64,000 bases of DNA from Vitis vinifera (Eukaryota > Streptophyta > Magnoliopsida > Vitales > Vitaceae), in contig NC_081821.1 of assembly GCF_030704535.1 (NCBI RefSeq), positions 1,379,001 through 1,443,000 on the forward strand. Reading direction: 5' to 3'. The position numbers and the translations under genes were made by a program. The notes beneath the pieces were generated by a model. It ran no database searches. It was given only the letters and a program-made list of their open reading frames with translations, and was not told the DNA's origin. Positions 11,401-22,327 of the stretch are shown one piece after another. Numbering within the stretch: the first letter of the stretch is position 1; every line of letters starts with the position of its first letter.

Positions 11401-13723
11401 TTAAGATGGAGTAAGCTTTAGAATAGGCAAAATTTTATTAAGCCTAGAAGACTGATAATGCTTAAGCCTTAAGCCTTAAGCCCGTAAAGCACATTGGGTG
11501 GGCGTACTTATCTATCACTCAAAGAAAGCAAAAGATTTGACTGAAGAGAAATATCAGCCCACTCTCAATGATCAACTTCTTGAAGGCTCAAGCAATTAAG
11601 TCTGATACAAGTAAATGCTCCAACTTGAAGAAGACTGAATACTGGCCGGCAATCTTTTATTGAGAGATCCACTAATGGCCTTTACTGCCCATTCACTTCT
11701 CCATTTTTAATGTCTTCCTTCCGTATAAGCTGTAGAATCTGCCCCCCTGCCTTCAACCTGAAAGTTCTATTCATTATGATTCACTCTTTCCTGTTCTTAA
11801 TTTATAAGCCCCTGCAAACAATTCAAAGCATTTCATAAACACAACTCAGAAACATTAGTAAATATTCAAGAAAACACTATATGCAGTGTTTTAATTATTA
11901 AATTATTTATTTTTTAAATATTTTATTTCTATTAAACATTAAAAAGTAAAGAAAAATTAATACAATGTTTTTTCTATTCAACAAAACAAAAAAACAAAAA
12001 AAAAACAAACAACTTAAAGTCTAAAACCAAATTGCTTTAAGCAAAAAACTAAAAAAAACAAACGACCCTCTTAGTTTTTCACTGAATGCTAAAAATAAAT
12101 TTTTGAAACAATAAAAATACAATCTCGACACAACCCTCACTTCATTAATATTTAATATTTAACAAAAATAAAATAATAATAAAATAAATAAGATAATACT
12201 TAGAGGCTGTTTGTTTTTTTTTAAAAGTAATTTGTTTTCAGAATTTAGGTAGTTTGTTTTTCTACTTTTTCATAATTTATTATAAACTTTTTATTGAATA
12301 GAAAAAATTAAAATATTTAACTTTTTCTAAATAAAAAAAATAGCATATTGGTTTTTCTTTACTACTTAATAGAAATAAAATACTATAAAAACAAATAATA
12401 TAATATTTAACATTATTAAACATTAAGATTCTATTTAGAATTAAGTAAAAAAATTAACATCAACTTAATATCATTTAGAATTAAATTAATTTCTATTAAG
12501 ATTTAAGAAAAAAAAAAATACAAACACCCATATTAAGTATTTGCAAACGTAAGTGTTATGATTACTGAAGGAAGTAATCATATATGACAAGCTGTCTATA
12601 ATTGACCAGTGATTGACATCATTGGAGTATCATAAGACTATTGCACTGACTGGGCATAAAGGTTTGTAAATATTCCCCACAAGAATGAATTAGTCATAGT
12701 ATTGATGGAAACCTCAAGATTTGATGTTGGATTGGTTCATATGTATCAATCTGAATCTAGCAATGATGGGATTTATATTCTGTTTACCGAATCGACCCCA
12801 CCGACACATTCAAAATATCAAACTATTTTCTAAGATAGGCATGCCTCAAATATATTAAAAATAAATATATCTTATAAATTAAGAAAATATTATTTGTTTT
12901 AATAATATATTTTATTAAAAAGTAATTCTTTTAAATATTTTGTGTGTGTTAAAAATGAAAAAATAAAATAAAATTATTTTTAAAATTAATTATATATATA
13001 ATCATTCATGCATGACATGATAAGAAATATTTGAAGTTTTTTTTAAAAAAAAAATCTCAAATTTACGCCATTTGCGACTTCTTTGATTCACCCCTCATCC
13101 GTTTCCTCTGTTTTTTAAAATTAAAATTTTGAGATTGATTCTTTAAAATTTGCTTTCAATAATAAAATTTTGTTTTATAATTCAAAAATAGAGAACAGTT
13201 TTCTCGATGTATTCTCCACAAAGATGCCACACACTTATGTAAAAATATAGAAGTTTATGAAATGTTATTTATATTTTTAATTATTATTCATAATATTATA
13301 TAAAAAAATAATTAAAAACACCTAAGATTTATTATAAAAAATAATTTATTTTTAAAATAAATTCTCAAAAAACTGTTTTCTATATGAAGTTGAGCAAGCT
13401 TGTATTTGCCCATCCTAAGAACAGAAAACCGGCCTAAGTCGCTATAGCTTTCAAACTTGTTTAACTCATTAATAAATAATAAATAGAGAACCAAAACACA
13501 CTGGGTAAATTTTCATTTTGGGCTTGGTACTCCGGTATATGTATGGGCCTTGGATGGACCCACGATTTATAAGTCACGTCCAGGCTAATTGGGCCCCAAG
13601 ACCAGGCCCAATCCAGGTCCATCGTTCACTTACACAAATCGGATTTAGAGTATCCAAAAATGGAATTAAAACATAGATGTCCAGGCAGCCAAACAGAAGT
13701 AAAACATATAGACGACGACAAAA
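8420..13723. other. AT-rich intergenic spacer with short repeats
   Basis: About 5.3 kb upstream of the RGP gene. The first 200 bp is GC-richer RGP 5' UTR and promoter. After that it is mostly A/T tracts with several AAAACATTT/TTTAAAAAA-rich units resembling short inverted-repeat elements (best case 9427-9780; a weaker relative near 10420-10712). A small tandem AAAAGGGGCATAA repeat lies near 10029-10063. The 11340-11820 stretch is less AT-rich but I could not identify it. No gene was recognised. Confidence 0.6.
9427..9780. mobile_element. MITE-like element with imperfect terminal inverted repeats
   Basis: It starts GGGTTTGTTTGGTAATGTTT and ends AATTACTATCAAACATACCC, whose reverse complement is GGGTATGTTTGATAGTAATT. 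The inverted ends therefore match over about 20 bp with several mismatches. The interior is almost pure A/T with no coding potential. Related TTGTTTGGTA-type and AAAACA-rich segments occur near 10420-10712, 12200-12540 and 63085-63300. No clear target-site duplication was seen. Confidence 0.4.
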
Positions 13724-15855
13724 GGACTTTTGGGCCAAAATGGGCTTCCGCTGAAACTTAGTGAGCTTCTTCCAAAACTAATGTTCAAAATAGCCCCATG
13801 AATCCACATAAGCATAAAACCCAGTTTTTTTATACTATTTTTATTTACTTTACCAACTTCCCTTCTCGTGTTGTTCTTTGTGTGATTTTTTCCTTCAAAA
13901 CCCTAACCCCACCGGTAGGTCACTGAGAGAGACATTGTTGGAGCTGCAAAGTATTAAGGTTGAGGTTAGTCCTAATATTCCTTTTAGCTTATTTTATGTA
14001 AAGTTTTTGGCACTTTCCCTTTTTTTTATTCATCTCAAAATCTCAGTTTTCAGAAAAATATATTTTTTCCATTGCTTTTGGTTTTCTTTTTTGTTTATGT
14101 CCTTCATGGCTATTTTAACATAAATGGTTTCTTATCATCCAAAGATTGAAGTCCTTTAAGATATAGACATTTGTTGAAGTTTATGGGGAAATTGAAAATT
14201 TATGAGGAAAATAAAATTTTATGGGGAAAGAAAAAATTTCTAGGGAAAAAGGACAGAACCATGATTTGTATATTGGATGATTAATGTCTTGAGGTTAACC
14301 TAGTTTCAGCTTCTGTGGAAAATAAAATTAATGTATATTGGTATTGGTTTTCTAGGTTGGTTTCAGGTTATATTATGATGATTAAAAATTAATATATATT
14401 GGTTTTTTGGGCTGGTTTCAACGGTTTTCTGGGTTGGTTTCAGGTTATATTGTGATGATTAAAAATTAATATATATTGGTTTTTTTGGTTGGTTTCAACT
14501 TATATTGTGATGATTAATGTCTTGAGGGTAACCCAGTTTCAGCTTGTGGGAAAAATAAAATTAATGTAAATTGGTTTTCTGTGCTGGTTACAACTTTGGT
14601 ATTGTTAGCTTAAAGCTACAGTTGAAAAGAATGGGTTTGTTTGAGAGTTTAGGTCTTTCACGTCATCTACATCAAAGACTTATTATTACTTATTAAAAAA
14701 TAAAAATAACTATATAATTGTAATATCTTTTACTATCCTAAACTCTCTTTTGGATTTTTCAAGGGTTTAATGTTAAGTTTTTAACTTTTGTGAATTTGAT
14801 AATATATAAAGGGACTTTGCTGATTGCTATGGGATGTGATGGTATCCAAATTTTAATTATTATATTCATTTATTCATTTAAATATCCAAATATATAAATA
14901 TTTTATAAATTTAGTAATGATATTATCAAATTCACAAAAGTTAAAAACTTAACATTAAACCCTTGAAAAATCCAAAAGAGAGTTTAGGATAGTAAAAGAT
15001 ATTACAATTATATAGTTATTTTTATTTTTTAATAAGTAATAATAAGTCTTTGATGTAGATGACGTGAAAGACCTAAACTCTCAAACAAACCCATTCTTTT
15101 CAACTGTAGCTTTAAGCTAACAATACCAAAGTTGTAACCAGCCCAAAAAACCAATATATATTAATTTTATTTTTCCCACAAGCTGAAACTAGGTTACCCT
15201 CAAGACATTAATCATCACAATATAAGTTGAAACCAACCTAAAAAACCAATATATATTAATTTTTAATCATCACAATATAACCTGAAACCAACCCAGAAAA
15301 CCAATACAAATATACATTAATTTTATTTTCCTTAAAAGCTCAAACTAGGTTAACCTCAAGACATTAATCATCAAATATACAAATCACGGATCTGTCCTTT
15401 TTCCTCATAAATTTTCAGGGCTTCAATCTTTGGATGATAAGAAACCATTTATGCTAAAATAGCCGTGAAGGATGTAAACAAAAGAGAAAACCAAAAGCAA
15501 TGGAAAAAAAAATATTTTTCTGAAAACCGAGATTCTGATATGGGAAAAAAATGGGAAAGTGCCAAAAATTTACATAAAATAATCTAAAAAGAAGATTAAG
15601 ACTAACCTTAACCTTGATACTTTGTAGCTCCAACAATGTCTCTCTCAATGGCCCAATGGCCCACTGGTGGGGCTAGGGTTTTGAAAGAAAAAATCACACA
15701 AGAGAAAGGGAAGTTGGTAAAGTAAAGAAAAATAGTATAAAAAACTGGGTTTTATATTTATGTGGATTCATGTGGGCTATTTTGAATATTAATTTTGGAA
15801 GAAGCCCACTTTTAATATTAAGTTTCAGCATAAGCCCATTTTGGCCCAAAAGTCC
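13724..15855. repeat. 2.1-kb foldback: long inverted repeat beside SEC61-gamma
   Basis: The left arm 13724-14805 and the right arm 14920-15855 are reverse complements around a 114-bp AT-rich loop. The inner 223 bp (14583-14805 against 14920-15142) looks identical base for base. Outward the arms differ by substitutions and indels, including extra sequence near 14155-14260 in the left arm. Both outer ends carry GGACTTTTGGGCC then AAAATGGGCTT, followed inward by ACTTTACCAACTTCCCTT, AAAACCCTA and GAGAGAGACATTGTTGGAGC. These resemble plant site II (TGGGCC/T) and telo-box promoter elements followed by 5' exon sequence, pointing inward on each arm. No transposase and no convincing target-site duplication were seen. 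A transcript across it would form a hairpin of almost 1 kb. Confidence 0.88.
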
Positions 15856-15955
15856 AAAATAGGAGCGTAAGTCTTTGAAACGCCGTCGTTTCGTCGTCGT
15901 CCTCCTCCTCCTCTACCCGATCTAGGGTTTCTGTGTGGTTGTCAAGCGGAGAGAA
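15841..15955 (+). promoter_or_regulatory. SEC61-gamma proximal promoter and 5' UTR abutting the foldback arm
   Basis: Only about 100 bp separate the right arm from the SEC61-gamma ATG. Within the arm edge is TTGGCCCAAAAG, with AAGCCCAT just before it at 15831-15838; both are site II-like motifs on the minus strand. The interval then has a GTCGTCGTCC-type CT-rich stretch and TCTAGGGTTTC, a telo-box-like motif (AAACCCTAGA on the other strand). Such motif pairs are common before translation and secretion genes. Promoter function is inferred. Confidence 0.45.
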
Positions 15956-16323
15956 ATGGATGCCATCGACTCGGCCGTTGATCCTCTGAGAGAGTTCTCC
16001 AAGGACAGTGTTCGTCTTGTCAAGCGTTGCCACAAGCCCGATCGCAAAGGTGCGTTTTGTTTTGTTTTTGTTTTTTTTTTTTTTGGGAAAATTTTTCCAG
16101 TTGAAACAAACAGAATTTGGATTTTATACATGGTGTTTCGGTTACGGATTATGTCGTTTTTGTGTGTGTATGTGTGTTGTACTGAGATCAGTGGCTTTGG
16201 TTTGTAGAGTATACGAAGGTGGCGTTCCGTACAGCTACTGGATTCGTCGTGATGGGATTCGTTGGGTTTTTCGTGAAGTTGATCTTCATTCCGATCAACA
16301 ACATCATCGTTGGGTCTGGTTAG
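15956..16323 (+). CDS. SEC61G: Protein transport protein SEC61 subunit gamma
   Basis: Small single-pass tail-anchored subunit of the ER Sec61 translocon, the channel for co-translational protein import. Exon 1 is 15956-16049 and exon 2 is 16208-16323, joined in phase (AAA G|AG), giving 69 residues, the usual family length. The N-terminal cytosolic helix ([19 protein letters not shown], then [20 protein letters not shown]) and the membrane segment ([19 protein letters not shown]) with the NNIIVGSG end match SecE/Sec61-gamma. The stop codon is directly followed by GTAATG, a plausible donor for a 3'-UTR intron; an acceptor at about 17399 before GCCTTGTGGAG would fit. That intron contains a short run of ATTCCAATTCC-type repeats near 16400. 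The promoter is squeezed against the foldback. Confidence 0.96.
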
Positions 16324-17965
16324 GTAATGCTTCATATTTGATTTACGCTTTTGGTTGCGTTTGGTTGGATTCAATTGTAGCATTGGAATTGGATAACCCT
16401 ATTCCAATTCCCATTCCAATTCCAAAGCTTGGTTGCTTTTTTGATATAATGTATGGACTTAAATTCCATAGAACTTAGAATGTAGGGGGGGTTCCATATT
16501 GAACGTAAGTTTCTGTTTTATTTTTTGTATTTTGTAGTATAGGAATTGGAAAAATTGGAAGATTAAGAACATAAAAGAAGGCATATAATAAGAAAGCAGC
16601 TGCATATATGACACATAATATGGTCTAAAAGTACATCAGACGACATAGGAGGGAGATTATTAAATCCAGAATGCAGGTTCATTTAGGTTCTCACTTTACC
16701 CTGTGGATGAGTTTTTTGATTGTTGTGATTGTCTAGACTGTTTAATGTTGAGATTTTTGGATTGTTAAGCTGTAGCATTGAAGAATCTATGTAAAATCTG
16801 AAATGAAGCAGTTGCATCCAGGCCATTCCTTGGTGAATAGCATCCAAAATTGAGAAAATCTAAGCAATTTCCCATAACTCTGAAGAAATTCAGAATTTTT
16901 TTATCAAAAAGGGTCGTAAATTGTTGCATTGCAAGGAAAGTTTTAATTGTATTTTCATGTAGACGATAATTTTGGTAGAAGTTCTTTTTTGAGAGGATCT
17001 TTATATAGCAAAAATTTTAAATTCCAATGTCACTTCTTTGAAGCTCCTCTTCCATTTTAAAGGGCTTTAGTTGGGACCAAACTTATTGTGAAACTCTTTA
17101 ACCTGGTTTTTAGAAATTTTAAAAGGTGCACCAAATGGGACCTTAATGTTGCATTACCTAGATGGTTGTAATTGACATCAACTAAGCTGTGTTGTGGCAC
17201 TGGTTTTTTTGACAAAAATTTTGGCACAATAGGTTTTACCTTTTTTACCATTGATCATCACCTCGTCAAAGAATGATGTGAATTTGACCGGACAGGCTTT
17301 TTAGAGTTTTTTGTGTGACTGGTTATGCAACATAGATCAACCACACCCTTACTCTTTGTGTAAAGCAGGGATTGACTCTATTTCTACATGTAATTGCAGG
17401 CCTTGTGGAGATCTGAGTCGAGTACAAGAGAATAGAGGCTATCCGGTTGAGCAGTGCTTTGTTACAAACAATGTTTAGGTTCTTTTTTGATGTGCACAAC
17501 TTAACTGAGTAAACTATAAAAACTAGAAGTTTTGGATTTCTTTCAAGCTCTCATGATGGGTACCATTTGTTCTTATTGGCCTTGCCTTTTCTGATTTTAT
17601 TTTGATGGATTTGTTAGCTAATTTCTAAATCTTTGGACAACCTCCTTGAGTCTTGAAGAGCATCTCTATCCTCTAGTTAAACAGTTTGCAGTGTGTTACT
17701 CTCTTCTGCTCCATGGGTAGGATTTCAGATTTGGTTGCATTTAAATAGCTTTAATCCGTATATTTTCTGGACAAACTGTGTCTTCATGCCTGTTACTTTG
17801 TACACTGCTGGGTTGAGACCCAAAAATGTTGTCAGTTAGGTCCAATTGTAGGAGCTGAAGCCATGATTAGCAGACTCTCTTTCTCTAGTGATTTTGTATG
17901 CTTTAAATTAGGGAGGTAGGAACATTAGTTCTTGAAATTGGTATGTTTCAAACTTTGAAATCAGT

Positions 17966-20005
17966 ATGCTTCCTCACCATTCACTTCACAGCTTGATAGA
18001 TCCATCTTTGCCTATTGAAAAGTTGCATCTTTCATATTTCACTTCCTTGCTAGCAACAACCCTCTCTGCCAATTGCCAATTGGCAGCCACTGATCAGAAC
18101 CCCTCCTTCATCAAGCCCTCCTTTTCCCCTTCATCCAAGATTCCAAAGCTCCATTCCAGAGGTACGATTCCTTTCTCCCCTTATTATTTTCCGGATCCAT
18201 CTCTCCACCACGGTTTCCACATCTGTTTCTCCCTCCCAAAACCTGATGCTGCCAACGGTGACACTACAATAACGCCTGAAACCTTTATTTCCCAATTCCT
18301 GCCCAATGAACCTAGAAAAGGCTCTGATGTCCTTGTGGAAGCTCTCAAACGCCAAGGTTTCACTACTTTCTTTGTTTACCTGGCGGTTTCTCTGTGGAAA
18401 CCCACCAAACTCTCAATTGCTTCTCCATAATCCGCATCGTCCTTCCTCTCCATGAACAAGGCGATAGCTTTGCTGCTGAGGGCTATGCACTAGCCCTCTG
18501 GCCATCTTGGCGCATGCATAACAACTTCTGGTCCTGGTGCCACCAGTCTGGTCAGTGGGTTGGCCAATGCTATGCTTGATAGTATCGCCATTATTGCCAT
18601 TACCGGCCAGGTCCCACAACAAATGATGGGTCTTAATTCATTTCAAGAAATCCCTACTGTTGATATCACTAAACCTATCACTAAGCGTAATTACCTTGTT
18701 CTTCAAGCAGAAGACATTCCCAGAATCATACATGAAGCCTTTTGTCTCACTACCTCAGGTCGACCAGGTTCTGTTTTGATTGATATTCCAAAAGACATTC
18801 GACAAAAGTTAGCAGTCCCAGACTTGAATGGCTCCATTGCTTTACCTGGATGCCTGTTGAGATTGCCCTAATCTCCTGATCGTACTTGTTTGGAAGAGAT
18901 TGTTAGGTTGATAATCAAATCAAAGAGACCAGTATTGTATGTGGATGGTGGGTGTTTGAATTCAAGGGATGAGTTGAGACATCTTCTGGAGCTAACTGGG
19001 ATTCCAGTAGCAAGTACATTGATGGGCCTTGGGGCATACCCGTGTACTGATGAGTTATCACTTCAAATGCTTGGAATGCGTGGAACTGTTTATGCCAATT
19101 ATGCTGTGGATGAATCTGATTTGTTTCTTGCTTTTGGAGCTGGGTTTGATGACCGTGTGACAGGCAAGCTCGAAACTTTTGCTAGGCATGCTAAAATTGT
19201 TCACATTGACATAGATTCGTCATTGGGAAGAATAAGCAACCCCATGTGTCAGTTTGCGCAGATTTGAAGGCGGCGCTAAAATAAACAGAGTATTGGAAGA
19301 TAAAAAGGCAAAGCTTAAACTTGATTTCTCAGCTTGGAGAGAGGAGTTAAGACAGCAAAAAATGAAGTACCCATTAGATTCAAGACTTCCGGAGAAGCCA
19401 TTCCTCAGTATGCAATTCAGCTTCTCTATGACTAGACCCAAGGGAATGCCATTGTAAATACTGGTTAGGCAGCACCAGATGTGGGCAGCTCAATGGTACA
19501 AGTATAGGAGGCCTCGGCAGTGGCCGATGTCAAGCTGTTTAGGGGCAGTGGGCTTTGAACTCCCTGCTGCCATTGGAGCCGCTGTTGCCAGACCTGAAGC
19601 TTTAGTCATCGACTTCAACAGTGATGGGAGTTTCATGATGAATGTTCAGGGGCTGGCAACAGTCCAGGTGGAGAACCTCCCTGTTAAGATGATGATACTG
19701 AACGATCAGTATCTGGGTATGGCTGCTCAGTGGGGGGATCTTTTCTATAAGGCTAATAGGGCTTACACAAACCTGGGAAACCCAGTAAAAAGGTCTGAAA
19801 TTTTCCCGACTATGATGAGGTTTGCTGAAGCTTGTGACATCCATGCAGCCCGGGTAGAGAAGAAGAGTGATATTAGGACAGCAATTCAGAAGATGTTATA
19901 CACACCCTGGACGTAATCGTGCCTGATCAAGACCATGTCCTGCCACGGTTCTGAGCAATGGGGGGTTTATGGATGTGATAACCGAGTAATGGGAGATCTG
20001 CTTAT
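17966..20005 (+). pseudogene. ALS: Acetolactate synthase (AHAS large subunit) pseudogene
   Basis: The parent enzyme is the TPP- and FAD-dependent plastid enzyme that starts branched-chain amino-acid synthesis. The copy covers almost the whole intronless gene: [18 protein letters not shown] near 18307, HEQG..FAAEGYA near 18453-18490, ITGQVPQQM near 18599, [14 protein letters not shown] near 18762, [16 protein letters not shown] near 18999, [14 protein letters not shown] near 19482, then [10 protein letters not shown] and [15 protein letters not shown]. The tail near 19915-20005 still shows VPDQDHVLP and GFMDVITE. The reading frame changes at least five times (near 18390, 18560, 19255, 19385 and 19450-19480, again near 19905), and there is an in-frame TAA near 18870. 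The ThDP motif GDGSF is altered to NSDGSF. It cannot make a full enzyme; a working copy must lie elsewhere. Its drift suggests an old duplicate. Confidence 0.95.
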
Positions 20006-21012
20006 TGATTTTAGCAGCCTAAAGGGCATTGTATGCATGTTGTTTGCAATTCTTAGGCGTCATAAAGGTGTTATCGTATGTGATATTAGGTGTAATCTTG
20101 TTGAAACAGGAAGCTGAAGCAGCTGAACAAATAAAAATTGGAAGAGAAAATGATTCCTACATATGACCACTTGAGAATATTTTCCTTTGTGCTTGCCAGT
20201 TTTTCTGGCATTAATTCTTTAGCCATTATTTTCCTGCGGGATTATTAACCTAAATTATTAGGACTAAGCACCACACAAATCTGGAAGAGAGAATAGGGAT
20301 GAGGAAGAATGAGGTCAAGATCATGCTAGAGTATAAGAGGCATATGGGGAAGCTAATGCTATTCTACATCTCACTATAACTTCTTCTTATGCATCTATGT
20401 CATGTTTTGGAAACCCAGCATACTCTGCTGACACTCCAAGTACCACAATTTGTTGAGCCCATCGAGGCACAGTTTGATTTGTAGTTAGAAGTGGCCTGCT
20501 GGAGGTGTTAAGTAAGTTTGCAATTTATCATGGCACTTTTCTCTGACTGCTATGGGATCTTACCATTACCTCAAATGCTGGAACGGCATCATTACCGTGT
20601 CCCATTGAATTGTAGGTTTAGACAGATTGACTCTCGCATGGGGGTCAAGGATCAACTCTAATGCTATTTATATCGAAGGTTCAGATAGATGGACTCTCAC
20701 ACTGATAGATTATTGACCTTAAAAAGTGTTGAGGGTCAGTCTATGAATCATCTTCCAAGACCTGATAGTTCTTCCCTGTAGAAAGTTACCATGTGGATAC
20801 TGGTCTAAAGAAGCCTACCAAAACTGAAATTAAAGAACAAGAAATTAAGGTCATGTATGATTCTGTGGGTCCATACATTCAGTTTTTCCATTTGACTAAT
20901 TATATCTTATGAAAACTCGTTCCTTGATTCAAATTCCCAAGCGAAAACAAGGTATATATATTGCTGAACCAATTTGAACATATTCTACATTTCTCAGATG
21001 AATTGTTCCCTG
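20006..21012. other. Spacer between the ALS pseudogene and the MOCOS-like gene
   Basis: About 1 kb, of ordinary composition, without a convincing ORF. It may include former 3' flank of the ALS copy and the 3' UTR of the convergent MOCOS-like gene. A repeated phrase AGA.AGA.TGACTCTC/GGACTCTC occurs near 20620-20700. Nothing else was recognised. Confidence 0.5.
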
Positions 21013-22327
21013 TCACTCATGGATCTGAGCTGAAGCTGTTGATGTATCAAAGGATTTCCTCCTGACCAAGAGGCAAGTGATCCTTGAAGGATGAGCGTGT
21101 GTGTTGTCCAGACTGCACAATACAAAGTCCGGCCGGTGCAGTGCAAGGTTCAACCTATCCTCCCCCACAACCAGCGCAGTGGCATCAAGCAGAACATGCC
21201 ATGAGTTCCGGTGAGCTTCTGAAACCCAGTGCATTGAGTATCGTGTACCATTCACATCCGCAGGGTAACAGAAGAGTCCCTTGGGACTGTGCTTACACTT
21301 CCTTCTGAAGTACTGGCTAAGCTGCGATCCCTTGATCCTCAAGTCCAGCCAAGTCTCTGGTGCTGAGATCACTTTTGAGTCCTTGTAACTTGCGAATTCC
21401 TTTATGTAATCCTCTTCTTCCCCAAGAATCGTCATGTAGAAGTTTCCCCTGAAGAAAGGATAGCTCTCTCCCACCATCATCATCGCTTCCTTGTAGTTAG
21501 ACGTGAAGAGGACTAGGTACTCATTGTCAGACAGACCACAGTGCTTTAGAACTTTGTTTTGAGCTTGGATTTCTGGGATTGAGATGAAACTGCCAGGAAA
21601 GGAGGATTTCTTGGTGAGGATATCAAGCAGTCTTGATGCCTCCAACTGGGTTCTGTCTAGATCAGGGAGATTGCTACCAAAGGAAGGTGTGGACTCTCTG
21701 AAACTGCCTCTAGGGGACTTCCTCCTATCGTCAGGTGTTGGATCTGAAGACTCCTCATTGATGCAAAGAGTGGAGAGATCGATCATTTCTCCTTCCTCAA
21801 CCAATCCATTGGCGTATTGTGGGTACTTGGCAAAGACATACTGCTCAACATACTGCATCTCAGTCGGCGTGATTGGACCTGACCATCTGAGGTCAAGACC
21901 ATGGAGCGTTGATATGGCTTCCGCAACTATGTGAGCAGGAATCACAGTATGTGCTTTCTGTTTTCATCCAAAATTTAGTCAAGCAATCAGAACATGAAAT
22001 TACATATATATTTATTTAGGAACTCATGAAACATGAAGAAAAAGGGAGTTTGAATTTGAATTTACCTTGACTACCATACTGCTTGCTTTGCTATTTTGTA
22101 AAGGTGATTTAGGCATAGAAGTGAAAGAGGATTCTTTAAGTTCATCATCCATTGTAGCCTAATTTGATATCAAACCTTCTGTTAGAGTCTTTGAATCTTT
22201 TTGCTTGAAACTTATAGGAAACAACAGATGTCTAGATGGAAAAAATAAGGAACATCAACTTCAATTATACAGTACTTACCTTAGAACCCACATGCGAAAC
22301 AATCTGTTCTTCAGTGTTCCTCCCCAT
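21013..22327 (-). CDS. MOCOS-like class V aminotransferase-fold protein
   Basis: Three exons: 22280-22327 (ATG at 22327), 22066-22158 and 21013-21957 (stop TGA), all in phase, giving 361 residues. Residues about 45-110 hold a conserved plant segment (KKAHTVIPAHIVAEA, LDLRWSGPITPTEMQYVEQY). The rest resembles the plant proteins annotated as molybdenum cofactor sulfurase-like (At4g22980/At5g51920 type), with EYLVLFTSNYKEAMMMVGES, an SWHVLLDATALV stretch and RPDFVLCSLDN. In true Moco sulfurases and related class V enzymes the last region reads SFYK(I)FG with the PLP-binding Lys; here it reads SLDNTHAHPSR, so a standard PLP Schiff base is unlikely. It is also shorter than MOCOS proper and has no MOSC domain. 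The start is supported by exon phase; an internal ATG at 22152 is an alternative. Function unknown. Confidence 0.82.

Noticed and set aside
13878-14123. 81-residue ORF in the left foldback arm and its mirror at 15454-15648
   Set aside because: After a short exon-like start the reading is Phe-rich intron-like sequence; the mirror ORF has no ATG start. More likely promoter/leader sequence than a protein gene.
13724-15855. Classifying the foldback as a Mutator-like or other DNA transposon
   Set aside because: No transposase, no convincing target-site duplication, and the ends look like promoter motifs; kept as an unclassified inverted duplication.
16008-16478. 156-residue plus-strand ORF overlapping SEC61-gamma
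   Set aside because: It runs through the intron in another frame and ends in an ATTCCAATTCC repeat; a shadow of SEC61-gamma.
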